DNA of 13,691 nucleotides from Nitrospirota bacterium (lineage in GTDB: Bacteria > Nitrospirota > Nitrospiria > Nitrospirales > Nitrospiraceae), in assembly GCA_016201805.1 (NCBI GenBank), contig JACQCB010000137.1, positions 1 through 13,691 on the forward strand, read 5' to 3'. Below are positions 1 to 7,699 of the stretch, piece by piece. A model generated the notes under the pieces. The model did not search any database. It was given only the letters and a program-made list of their open reading frames with translations, and was not told where the DNA came from. Position numbers and translations under genes: made by a program. Position 1 is the first letter of the stretch, and each line of letters begins with the position of its first letter.

Positions 1-516
1 ATTCTCTTGAGCCCAGTGGCCCTCCTGCTCGCCGCCTTCTACCCCTTTTCCAAACGGCTCCTGCACATCCCACAAGCTGTCCTCGGCATCGCCTTCGGTT
101 GGGGCGTCATCATGGCCTGGGCCGCCGTCAGAAACGAGTTGGACGCTCCGGCCTGGCTCCTCTATGGCGGGACGATCTGCTGGGCTGTGGCCTACGACAC
201 AATTTACGCATTGCAGGATCGCGACGAGGATGCGTGGGTCGGGGTCAAGTCCTCGGCCCTTCTCTTCGGTTCCCTGACCTGGCTGGCGGTGGCGCTGGCC
301 ATGGGTGGGATGCTGGTCCTGCTCGGCGGCGCCGGCTGGATGCTCGGCCTAGGCCCGCCGTTCTACGCGACCCTCGGCGCGGTCGGCGTATTTTTTGCCC
401 GCCAGGTCACACAACTGCGAGGCCCGGTTTCTCCGGCCCAGGCCTTCACCTTGTTCAAGCAGCATACCTGGGTCGGATGGGCGATACTGGCTGGAATCTG
501 GGCTGGTTGGCTCTAG
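1..516 (+). CDS. ubiA: 4-hydroxybenzoate polyprenyltransferase (UbiA family), 3' part only
   Basis: Integral-membrane prenyltransferase that attaches a polyprenyl chain to an aromatic acid in quinone biosynthesis. The reading frame is open from the first base of the window, so the 5' half, with the first Asp-rich motif, lies outside. The visible part carries the second Asp-rich motif, YDTIYALQDRDED, followed by VGVKSSALLFG. This matches E. coli UbiA (as remembered: YDTQYAMVDRDDD then IGIKSTAILFG) much better than MqnP-type relatives. Hydrophobic helices follow, and the end FKQHTWVGWAIL resembles the UbiA C-terminus. It ends at a TAG and faces the respiratory operon convergently, about 100 nt away. 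The quinone it serves cannot be told from this fragment. Confidence 0.85.
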   Translation: MLLSPVALLLAAFYPFSKRLLHIPQAVLGIAFGWGVIMAWAAVRNELDAPAWLLYGGTICWAVAYDTIYALQDRDEDAWVGVKSSALLFGSLTWLAVALAMGGMLVLLGGAGWMLGLGPPFYATLGAVGVFFARQVTQLRGPVSPAQAFTLFKQHTWVGWAILAGIWAGWL

Positions 517-619
517 CGACAACCTGTGTGGACAGATGCGCGCCACTCCAACCGCCAGCGCGGTCCGTCCTCAGAACGTGCCCCGCTAAACGAGGGAGAG
601 CACGCCTCGAAGCGCTCGG
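517..619. other. Convergent intergenic gap
   Basis: This short region separates the + strand prenyltransferase from the end of the minus-strand respiratory operon. I looked for a bidirectional terminator. There are several short GC-rich inverted repeats, for example GTGC...GCAC around 578-602, but none is followed by a convincing T-run on either strand. No gene is supported here. Confidence 0.5.
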
Positions 620-1648
620 TCAGTGCGCGGCCTTTTCGATCGGCTTCTCCGGCTTGGGAGCCCGCAGCGTCGCCAGATACATCGCGATGGCCTTGGCGTC
701 CTGATCGCTGATGCCGAGATTGGGCATCCGGGTCTCCGGCTTCATGCTCTGCGGATACTTGATCCAGCGATAGACCCAGGTGCCGTTCAGCCGGAAACCG
801 GCCCGGTCCAGTGCCGGTCCAACCAGACCACCGGCATCTCCCACCCGATGGCAGGCGTTGCATCCATATTTATTGCTGTAGAGCCGTTTGCCGGTCTCCG
901 CCAGCTTCGATGCTTCCGTCTCGGCCATCGTCAGGTCCGGCCGCTGCACCGCGGCCAATTTCGGGCGGGCGGTAAAGTTGGCAAACGCCGTCTTGCCCGC
1001 CTCCAGTTCCTTGATGGCCGCAACGTTCGCTTCCTGCTCCTTGGCTGTGGCGGCCTCATCCACCTCGACACCCTTCTTCTCCGCCTCGTCTTCCGCCTTT
1101 TTATCGGCCGCTTCAAGAGCCTGTTTGGCCTGATCGGCCTTCTGCTGGGCGGTCTGGAGCTGGTCCTGCAATTCTTTCTTCCGCGCTTCCACGTTGTAGC
1201 TCAGCTTCATCCCGTGCAGCGTCCTGACATAGGCCACGATCGACCAAATTTCTTCCTCGGAGAGGGTGTACTTGAAGGTCGGCATGGTCGGCACGGAAAA
1301 CTCCTCGTCCCCGATCTTATCGCCGACTTCCGGCGTGGTATCCTTCATGTCTCGTGAGATGGTCCCGAAAATTTCCTCGTCCTTGAAGGTGGACATCTCC
1401 CCCTTGTTGGACAAATCCTTGGGACGGGGATCGGGCATCTGCCCCCAGTTATAGCCTTCGTTCTGCTGGCCATGCTCGCCGTGACAGTGCATACAGTAAT
1501 GCGCGTAGAGCTTCTGGCCTTTGGAGACCTGCTCGCTCTGAAACAGCGTGCAGCCGACCATGCCAAGCGCCGCCGTGACGGTTACCAGCGCTCCGGCCAG
1601 CACCAGCGTCCGAACGTTCCCTCTCGCTCTCCTGCCTGCGGCCGTCAT
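620..1648 (-). CDS. Diheme cytochrome c with a charged helical spacer (probable lipoprotein)
   Basis: Predicted periplasmic electron carrier of 342 residues and last gene of the operon. A hydrophobic N-terminus (14-32) ends at a Cys (C33, context GMVGC) that could be a lipobox. The first cytochrome c domain has CMHCH at 52-56 and a likely axial Met in MPTF (122-125). The second has CNACH at 263-267 and a likely axial Met in RMPN (307-310). Between them, about 152-222 is rich in Lys, Glu, Gln and Ala and looks like a long helix or coiled coil. The ATG at 1648 was chosen because it overlaps the TGA of the upstream gene as ATGA (4 nt), implying translational coupling. A longer in-frame extension would run through that gene. 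Likely an electron-transfer subunit for the complex encoded upstream; its partner is unknown. Confidence 0.9.
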   Translation of the reverse strand: MTAAGRRARGNVRTLVLAGALVTVTAALGMVGCTLFQSEQVSKGQKLYAHYCMHCHGEHGQQNEGYNWGQMPDPRPKDLSNKGEMSTFKDEEIFGTISRDMKDTTPEVGDKIGDEEFSVPTMPTFKYTLSEEEIWSIVAYVRTLHGMKLSYNVEARKKELQDQLQTAQQKADQAKQALEAADKKAEDEAEKKGVEVDEAATAKEQEANVAAIKELEAGKTAFANFTARPKLAAVQRPDLTMAETEASKLAETGKRLYSNKYGCNACHRVGDAGGLVGPALDRAGFRLNGTWVYRWIKYPQSMKPETRMPNLGISDQDAKAIAMYLATLRAPKPEKPIEKAAH

Positions 1649-2475
1649 GTCGAGGCCCCTTTCTTCAGCTTCCGGATCACCACGAATTGGAACCCTGCCG
1701 CAAGCCCGACGGCCAGCGCAGCGTAGAAATAACCGGAATAGTCTGGCGGCGGTTCGGCGCGGAAATACCACCAGGAGGAAACGGCTTTCTGCGATCCCTT
1801 CTCCTTCGGATCGCCGAACGCGTCTTTTTTGCCGTCCCAGATGGCAAAAGCAATATTGATGAAGTCCCCCGGCTTGATCTGGGTATCGTTCACCGCGTCG
1901 GCCGTGGACAAGGCCCGCGTGAAGACCACCTTCCACGTGCCGTTCTGGTAGACTCCTTTGCCCTTCACATCCTGCTGGTCCTGGCTCTTCAAGGTGCCGA
2001 AGCCCTTGGCGTTCATGTCCAGGATCTTGGCGTCCTTGTTCTTCCAGAACCAAATGTTGACGGGACCACCCTCCACTTGGGCCATCGGTTGCCCATGGGC
2101 AAAGTGCGCTTTTTTGTCCCCGATCATGAACTCCAGCGCGGCCGCATCGTCGGGATCTTCGCTGGGGTCCGCCCACTCGATGAGGATCGACACCTGCTGG
2201 CCATCGTGCAGCCCCCGCACCTTGACGGACTGGGCCGTGACTTCGAGTATCCGGTTCGGCCAATGCACTTGGGGAGAGAGCGGAAATTCCGACGCCGGCG
2301 CACCGTTCCAGGCCGCGGCCGTGGGATCGTCCGCCGGCAGACTCCCCTTGACCAGCCCGGCCCGCACCGAGACGCTTTCCTGAGCCCAACCGGCTTGGGG
2401 CGCCCAGAGGCCGCCCACAAGGAACGCGCCAATGATCCCGATGGACCAGGGTTTCAGCCGAACCAACATCTTCAT
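1645..2475 (-). CDS. EB_dh-family heme b-binding protein, membrane-anchored (NxrC-like)
   Basis: A protein of 276 residues resembling the gamma subunits of ethylbenzene dehydrogenase, DMSO-reductase-type enzymes and NxrC, which bind one heme b between a Met and a Lys. Visible features are a signal peptide (1-32, probable cleavage near GWAQ/ES), a beta-rich domain with HWPNRILEVTAQSVKVRG (71-88), HGQPMAQVEGGPVNIWFWK (127-145), which contains a candidate Met ligand (M131), and a late segment GDFINIAFAIWDG. A C-terminal helix (247-267) ends in basic residues and would hold the domain on the periplasmic face. The ATG at 2475 follows GAGGGG by 3 nt. No molybdopterin catalytic subunit or iron-sulfur beta subunit is encoded nearby, so it probably acts as a heme relay in the operon's complex. 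The exact subfamily is uncertain. Confidence 0.8.
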   Translation of the reverse strand: MKMLVRLKPWSIGIIGAFLVGGLWAPQAGWAQESVSVRAGLVKGSLPADDPTAAAWNGAPASEFPLSPQVHWPNRILEVTAQSVKVRGLHDGQQVSILIEWADPSEDPDDAAALEFMIGDKKAHFAHGQPMAQVEGGPVNIWFWKNKDAKILDMNAKGFGTLKSQDQQDVKGKGVYQNGTWKVVFTRALSTADAVNDTQIKPGDFINIAFAIWDGKKDAFGDPKEKGSQKAVSSWWYFRAEPPPDYSGYFYAALAVGLAAGFQFVVIRKLKKGAST

Positions 2476-2522
2476 AGTCCCCTCATCGCTCCGCATGCGA
2501 CCAGAGTCGGTCCAGGCAAACG

Positions 2523-3242
2523 CTATTCCCACGTCCTGGGTTTCTGGTGCGCCCCGTCGTATTCGCCCATGATGATCTTCCAGATCTGTTCATCCTTCAG
2601 TTCGACTTCCCAGCGCGGCATAGCCGACTTCCAGGGCATGCCTTCGATGGACAGGCCGACTCCGCCTTTCTTGATGCGCCAGAAGAGATAGCTTTCCTGG
2701 AGCATGGCGATGGTGGTGGGATCGGAGAAATTGGCCGGCGGCGGGTTGAACCCCTTGGAAGCCGGTCCCTTCCCGTCGAAATTTCCACCGTGGCAGGGCG
2801 AACAAAACGCGGCGTAGAGACCCTTGCCGGCCATCACGTTTTCCGGCGTGTTCGGGATCGGATTGGAGAGGCCGACGAACTCGCCGGGAGGAGCCGGGTG
2901 GATCGTCCGATTTTCCGCTGGGGGCACCTCGCTCGGCGCCGTGCTCGAATAGGTTTGCCAGCCGACCAGCAAGGGGAACAGCACCAACACCAGCAACCGG
3001 GCCATCTTCATCACGCCGGCTTGTCCCTCTCCGCTCAAAAAGCGGGTGATGGGGCCGAAGAACGCTTCGGTGGACTGGCCGCTGAGCGTCGCGAAGATGA
3101 CAATGCCGGTAGCCGTCAGGGCCACGTACAGGAAGATCAGGCTGGCCGGCAGCGGCGCCGTGAACAGCGGCAGGACAAACTTCAAAAACAGATAGATGCC
3201 GACGTTCAGGATTGCAGGCTTGAGCAGTGAACCGCCTTTCAT
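2523..3242 (-). CDS. Membrane-anchored monoheme cytochrome c
   Basis: A protein of 239 residues with three predicted N-terminal helices (about 10-28, 33-53 and 80-98), then a periplasmic cytochrome c domain with CSPCH at 147-151 and a likely axial Met in the AMPRW segment. The domain has the pattern FWRI...G...MP..., shared with the lipoprotein cytochrome c at the start of the operon, so the two look paralogous. Start choice is ambiguous. An in-frame GTG lies 9 nt upstream (3251) and an AAGGG sits 8 nt before the ATG used here. Gene order places it after the bd-like/cytochrome c fusion and before the EB_dh protein. Likely role: moving electrons between the quinol-oxidising core and the other heme proteins of the operon. 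Confidence 0.88.
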   Translation of the reverse strand: MKGGSLLKPAILNVGIYLFLKFVLPLFTAPLPASLIFLYVALTATGIVIFATLSGQSTEAFFGPITRFLSGEGQAGVMKMARLLVLVLFPLLVGWQTYSSTAPSEVPPAENRTIHPAPPGEFVGLSNPIPNTPENVMAGKGLYAAFCSPCHGGNFDGKGPASKGFNPPPANFSDPTTIAMLQESYLFWRIKKGGVGLSIEGMPWKSAMPRWEVELKDEQIWKIIMGEYDGAHQKPRTWE

Positions 3243-3269
3243 ATCCTCCACCCTTCGTTTCCGGCCACC

Positions 3270-3293
3270 GACCGGCTTGCACCGGCGCCGGTC
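3270..3293 (-). other. Intergenic hairpin between fusion gene and cytochrome c
   Basis: The inverted repeat GACCGGC/GCCGGTC (7 bp) encloses a 10-nt loop in the largest gap inside the operon (94 nt). On the minus strand it is not followed by a T-run, so it is not a standard terminator. It could influence mRNA processing or stability; function is unproven. Confidence 0.4.
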
Positions 3294-3336
3294 TCATGGC
3301 TCGACCGATTGCCTCTTTCGCGAGACATCCGAGTCT

Positions 3337-6300
3337 TCATTGCGCGTGCGTCACTGGGATCGCAGCTGCGGTCTGCGTCGGCTGCGTCACTTCGGACGGA
3401 CTCACCGTGATCGGCTCTCCGCTCATCTGCTGCAAGAATGCGATGACGGACAGAATTTCGTTGTTGGACAACCCGATCGGGTTTTTGTTGATATAGGGCA
3501 TGCGGGCCGGATATTCCTTCGGGAGCCCTTCGTGCCGATAGTCCTGGTAGACGTAGGCCTGCGGCTGAGTCAGGCTCTCATAGATGAACTCGCGGGTGAG
3601 CTTGGCGCCGATTCCCTTGAGGTCCGGACAGCGGGCCGATTCGCTGGGGCCGATCGAATGGCAGAGCGCGCATTGCCCCTTGCTGAAGAAAATTTTCTGC
3701 CCGATCGCGGCCATGTCGGAGGCCGTCTTGATGTTGGCCACGTCGAACTTCTCTTCCGCCGGCGGCAAGGAGGCCATCTGCGGCACTCCCAGCGCGGTCA
3801 TGGAAAAGAGTCCCAGCACGATCATCACGAACCCGATCACTCGGACGAAGCGAGCCTGGATAAACAGCAGGATCGTCACGCCAAGGCCGACCACCCCAAG
3901 CCCGATCACCTGTAGCAACGCGACTTCGCTCATAAGCCCTCTCTCGCCCCCTCCAGCCTTCGCCTTCTCCCCCATTGTGGCGACCCAGAAAATGAACGCC
4001 ACCAGCATGCAGAACAGGAACGTATTGAGGGACATCAAGACCGCCGCATAGCCCAACGCCGGCGAATAGGCATATTGCGAAGAATCGCGCATTACGCCAT
4101 AAATGTGCCAATGCACCCGCGAGGAAGACCGCGCGTAGCCCATCAAGGTCATCAGCAGAATGACCATGACCGCGTTCAAGACCAGCGTATAGCCGGCCCT
4201 CGGCGGCATCCGGCCCCAGACCATCTCGGTGGTCGTCTTGGCGCTGCGCAGGAGCAGGGCCGTGAGCGGCGTGATCGTCAGCATCACGAACAACACGATC
4301 AAGACCTGGGCCACCGAGAAGTAGTTGATGCGCACGATGGCCGGCACGAAGTAACCCCAGACCCCCAGCACGATCACCACGATCGCCGCCACACCGAGCA
4401 CCCCGCCCATGAGGGACTTGGCCACCTTGGCCCAGCCGGCCGTTTCTTCTTTTCCCGCCCGCCAGTACATGATGAAACTCATGAACGTGACCAGGATCAT
4501 GAGGTTGGCCACCGTCATCTTGGCCGACATCACGCCGAAAACGCCCAAGAGCGGGTGATGCGTGCCGCCCATCTTGCGTGCTTCTTCCAAGCTGGCCACC
4601 AGCGAGTGCGGCGTCATCCAGACCCCCAGGCAGAGCAGCAGAATCACGAGCATGGCCATGATCGGCCGGCGGTATTTCACTTCAGAGCCTGGAATCCGGT
4701 GCGTGATCCCCATCCAAAAATAATAGTTGGAACCCAAAAAGAGCACCCCGATCAGCATCGCCTGGAGGATGAAGAGCCAGGAGAGGAAGCCGCCCATCAA
4801 GGTGATGCCCATCTGCTGGTTGTATTGATAAATCTCCCGCATCAGCCAGTATCCGGCGAAGGGCAACGGGAGCAGGCCGAAGACGCCGATGAAGTTCCCG
4901 ACGTACCCCATCCAGTCGTAATGCTCCCGTTCCTCCGCCGTCTTGGCCGACAGATAGCGGATTCCCGCGTAGGCCCCGCAGATATACCCGCCCAGCACCA
5001 CGTTGGCGATCAGCCGGTGGATGTTCACCGGCCACCAGGTTGGATTCCAGGTGGCGGCCCAGGCGCGGGCCATATCGGAGCCCTCTGCGATCACAACCGG
5101 GCTGGCCTGGAAGGTCGCCCAGGAGTTCGGCACGATCATGATGAAGAAGGCGAAGACGTTCAGGAGAAAGCCCAGGAACAGATGCAACTTCTTCTTCCCG
5201 CCCTCCTGCATCGCGTCCCAGCCGTACCAGTAGAGGTACAGGGTCGCCGTCTCCAGCAGGAACAGGATGCAGTAGACGACAAAGGAGGGGAAAAAGATGT
5301 CGCCCAGATAGGCCATCAGCTTCGGGTAGAAGCCGATGAGCATGAACAACAGAATCCCTCCGAACAGCGCCGTCGTCGCGTAGGAGGAGGTCAGCAGCTT
5401 GGTGAATTCCTTGGCCAGCTTGTCATAGCGCTTTTCGCCCGTCTTCCATCCCACGATCTCACAGATCCAGGCGAAAATCGGCACGCCCAGCACGAACCCG
5501 GCCAGCAACAAATGCAACTGCGCGATGACCCAGACGATATTCCGGCTTCCCACAGCCGGGATGTCACGGTACGCGACACCGGCCGTTTGGCCCGGCGTAT
5601 CTTGCGCCAGCCCCAAGAGAGGCGCCCCTGCGAGGGCGAGGAACACAAGCAGGCCGGCGAGCAGCGAGCCCTCTCCGCGCCCTGTGCTGGCGATTCGCCG
5701 TGGGTGTTCGCCATGGTTCAGCATGAATATCTCCTCGTTGGCCAAGCCGACGCTACCGCTTCTGTCCGCCTGCTCCCTGAGTCGCACGTTGATCCACTTG
5801 CCCTGAGACAGCTTTTCGGTTTTCTGAAGAGCCTCCGCCGGCTTGAAGGGCGGCTCAACCTTCACCGCCTCCTTCTTATACTGTTCATGGGGATGCGGGG
5901 TCGTCACCGGCATGAAGGACCAGAGCATAATCACCAAGAGGACCCCGGCGGCCGTAAAGACGGTCAGCAGGAGCGATTGATCGGCCGGCACCCGCATCAA
6001 ATCCCACTGCCTGACCAATCCCTGATAGGAGGCCTCCTCGGCCCTCGCACCGGAAGCCTGCCGGCGGACGATCCAGCCGAAAAGAAACAGCCACCCGATC
6101 ACCAGGACGATGAGCACGACCGCCGCTGCGCTCCCCCAGAGGGTCAACTCAATGCTGATCCGCTCCGCCACCCCCAAGCCTTTGATCGCCCCGATTTCCA
6201 TGATCGAGGCGGCAACCGCTTTGGCGCCTTCCTTGGCGTAGCCTTCGATGACGTAGGCCAGAGGCAGGTACAGGATGTTGAGGAGCGCGCCTTGCCACCA

Positions 6301-6564
6301 GAGCGTGAGGCCGATCGAATCGGGCGGGTGCAAACGGAGCCGTTCGAGGAACACGGTCCGCGCACTGACGCCCATGGCCCAGATATCGATGGGAATCGAG
6401 AGCAGCAAGAGGATGGCCAGACCGGCCCCTTCCCAGGGGTGCAGTCCGGCTGCCAGCAGGAGCAAGACAAAGACGATCTTCGCTGGAACGCCGTTCCAGA
6501 AGGCGGGCCACGCAACCGCCAAGCCCAACTTGACCGACGATGTGTTCGAAGGCTGATCCGTCAT
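3337..6564 (-). CDS. Fusion: unknown membrane domain + cytochrome bd-like (CydA-like) domain + C-terminal cytochrome c
   Basis: A giant membrane protein of 1075 residues. Residues 1-280 hold about five hydrophobic helices and a hydrophilic tail of no family I recognise. Residue 281 is a Met with an ideal ribosome site in front, followed by a signal-like segment ending in LGLAQ. About 281-940 is a CydA-like domain. It has QLH (H351), aligning with the N-terminal heme His of CydA; LLETAT (E438), aligning with Glu99 of E. coli CydA; and VNIHR (H516), aligning with the CydA heme b558 His. Near 818-820 is an HWH motif. No GRQPW quinol-loop motif is visible. The C-terminus is a cytochrome c domain with CALCH at 965-969 and a likely axial Met in RMPY. 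A TTG at 6570 is an alternative start, better spaced from GAGAGAG. Likely a bd-like oxidase subunit fed by c heme. Confidence 0.85.
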   Translation of the reverse strand: MTDQPSNTSSVKLGLAVAWPAFWNGVPAKIVFVLLLLAAGLHPWEGAGLAILLLLSIPIDIWAMGVSARTVFLERLRLHPPDSIGLTLWWQGALLNILYLPLAYVIEGYAKEGAKAVAASIMEIGAIKGLGVAERISIELTLWGSAAAVVLIVLVIGWLFLFGWIVRRQASGARAEEASYQGLVRQWDLMRVPADQSLLLTVFTAAGVLLVIMLWSFMPVTTPHPHEQYKKEAVKVEPPFKPAEALQKTEKLSQGKWINVRLREQADRSGSVGLANEEIFMLNHGEHPRRIASTGRGEGSLLAGLLVFLALAGAPLLGLAQDTPGQTAGVAYRDIPAVGSRNIVWVIAQLHLLLAGFVLGVPIFAWICEIVGWKTGEKRYDKLAKEFTKLLTSSYATTALFGGILLFMLIGFYPKLMAYLGDIFFPSFVVYCILFLLETATLYLYWYGWDAMQEGGKKKLHLFLGFLLNVFAFFIMIVPNSWATFQASPVVIAEGSDMARAWAATWNPTWWPVNIHRLIANVVLGGYICGAYAGIRYLSAKTAEEREHYDWMGYVGNFIGVFGLLPLPFAGYWLMREIYQYNQQMGITLMGGFLSWLFILQAMLIGVLFLGSNYYFWMGITHRIPGSEVKYRRPIMAMLVILLLCLGVWMTPHSLVASLEEARKMGGTHHPLLGVFGVMSAKMTVANLMILVTFMSFIMYWRAGKEETAGWAKVAKSLMGGVLGVAAIVVIVLGVWGYFVPAIVRINYFSVAQVLIVLFVMLTITPLTALLLRSAKTTTEMVWGRMPPRAGYTLVLNAVMVILLMTLMGYARSSSRVHWHIYGVMRDSSQYAYSPALGYAAVLMSLNTFLFCMLVAFIFWVATMGEKAKAGGGERGLMSEVALLQVIGLGVVGLGVTILLFIQARFVRVIGFVMIVLGLFSMTALGVPQMASLPPAEEKFDVANIKTASDMAAIGQKIFFSKGQCALCHSIGPSESARCPDLKGIGAKLTREFIYESLTQPQAYVYQDYRHEGLPKEYPARMPYINKNPIGLSNNEILSVIAFLQQMSGEPITVSPSEVTQPTQTAAAIPVTHAQ
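5722..5736 (-). promoter_or_regulatory. Internal ribosome binding site and ATG within the fusion gene
   Basis: On the minus strand GAGGAG lies 6 nt before an in-frame ATG at 5724-5722, inside the long fused reading frame. The residues after this ATG form a signal-peptide-like segment followed by the bd-like domain, matching the layout of the stand-alone bd-like protein made upstream. This looks like the ancestral start of a separate bd-like gene, and it may still be used to make a shorter 795-residue product besides the fusion. Confidence 0.6.
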
Positions 6565-6588
6565 AAGCAACGGGCCGCTCTCTCGAAA

Positions 6589-7683
6589 TTAATCCAAAAA
6601 TTCCCGATTAATGATCGCGGACACGGTAAAGAGCGCAATGCTGATCATCACGATGATCCAGCCCACCAGCGCAATGGGCCGCCTGAAAATATTACGCTCC
6701 GGGCTCCGGTCGATAAACGGTAGCGCCGCCAATAAGAGCATGAAGGCCCCGGGCAAGGCGATCGCGCCAAGAAATTGCCCGAATTCCCCTGCGAAGATTT
6801 TGAGCCTCAGCAACTGAAAGAGAAACAAGAAATACCACTCCGGCTCAGGGTGATACTCCCCGGGATCCGGCGTGGCTTCTTCGAGCAATACCACCGGCTC
6901 GATAAACGCCAGGCTGCAGATCGTAAAAAAGACCGCTCCCATCGCCACCATGTCTTTCCAAATCTGGCGCGGAAAAAAATAGTCGGTCTTGGCTTTCAAT
7001 TCTTCCGAGCTGCCCCGGAACGGTCCGGCCGGACCGGCTTTTCTGAAAAAGAAGATGTGCAGGCCGGCCAACCCCATCAACGCCGCAGGCAAAATCATAA
7101 CGTGGATCACGAAGAACCGACTCAACGTCATCTGCCCCGGCGTCGGTCCGCCCTTGAGAAACCGGGCCATGAAGTCTCCCACGATCGGGGTCTTGTCCAT
7201 GATCTCCACCCCGACGGTGGTCGCCCAGTAGGCGCGCTGGTCCCATGGCAAGAGATAACCGGTGAAGCCGAACCCCATGACGATGCCGAAGAGCGCCAGC
7301 CCCACGAGCCAGACCATTTCGCGTGGTTTTTTATAGGCGCCCCAGAGGAAGACCTGGGACATGTGCGCAAAGACCATGATCACCATCGCCGAAGAGCCCC
7401 AAAAGTGATAGCTCAGGAGGAACCACCCGTAGTCCACTTCATGGATGATGTACTGGGTGCTGGCATAGGCATGGTCGGCGCTGGGAACGTAGTAGAACAT
7501 CAGCAGGATGCCGGTCACCGCCTGCATGATGAAGATGAACAGCAAGACGGAGCCGAAGACATAGGCCCAGCGAGAACCGCCGGGCACCGGCTCGTTGAGC
7601 ATCTTGGCCTGGAGGGTCTTGAGGCCCACCCGCTCGTCGACAAAGGCGACGATTTTTTCGATCGCGGTCGGTTGTCCGTTCAT
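6589..7683 (-). CDS. Cytochrome b of a bc-type complex (b6 and subunit IV in one chain)
   Basis: Membrane core subunit of a quinol:cytochrome c oxidoreductase, 364 residues with about seven or eight helices. Two heme-ligand pairs are visible: H93/H107 (13 residues between) and H194/H209 (14 between). The 14-residue second spacing is that of the b6 type. PEWY, the Qo-site signature, is at 281-284, in the part equivalent to subunit IV, so both halves are fused. The b6f Cys that binds the extra heme c is not present; the aligned position in the RWAYVFGS segment (38-45) is not Cys. It starts 16 nt after the Rieske stop, and the ATG at 7683 is the first one compatible with the family's N-terminus. 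It should oxidise quinol, probably mena- or ubiquinol, with the Rieske protein as partner. Confidence 0.95.
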   Translation of the reverse strand: MNGQPTAIEKIVAFVDERVGLKTLQAKMLNEPVPGGSRWAYVFGSVLLFIFIMQAVTGILLMFYYVPSADHAYASTQYIIHEVDYGWFLLSYHFWGSSAMVIMVFAHMSQVFLWGAYKKPREMVWLVGLALFGIVMGFGFTGYLLPWDQRAYWATTVGVEIMDKTPIVGDFMARFLKGGPTPGQMTLSRFFVIHVMILPAALMGLAGLHIFFFRKAGPAGPFRGSSEELKAKTDYFFPRQIWKDMVAMGAVFFTICSLAFIEPVVLLEEATPDPGEYHPEPEWYFLFLFQLLRLKIFAGEFGQFLGAIALPGAFMLLLAALPFIDRSPERNIFRRPIALVGWIIVMISIALFTVSAIINREFLD

Positions 7684-7699
7684 CAGACGATCCGATTCC

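Noticed and set aside
1649..2389. N-terminal extension of the diheme cytochrome c frame upstream of 1648
   Set aside because: It runs out of frame through the EB_dh gene and is Arg/Gly-rich nonsense; the ATGA overlap gives a natural start at 1648.
4075..6723. Very long open frame on the + strand (about 880 codons) antisense to the bd-like fusion and cytochrome b
   Set aside because: The translation is dominated by His, Gln, Arg, Asp and Pro with no hydrophobic core or known motif. It is the expected shadow of a GC-rich membrane-protein gene whose third positions are G/C.
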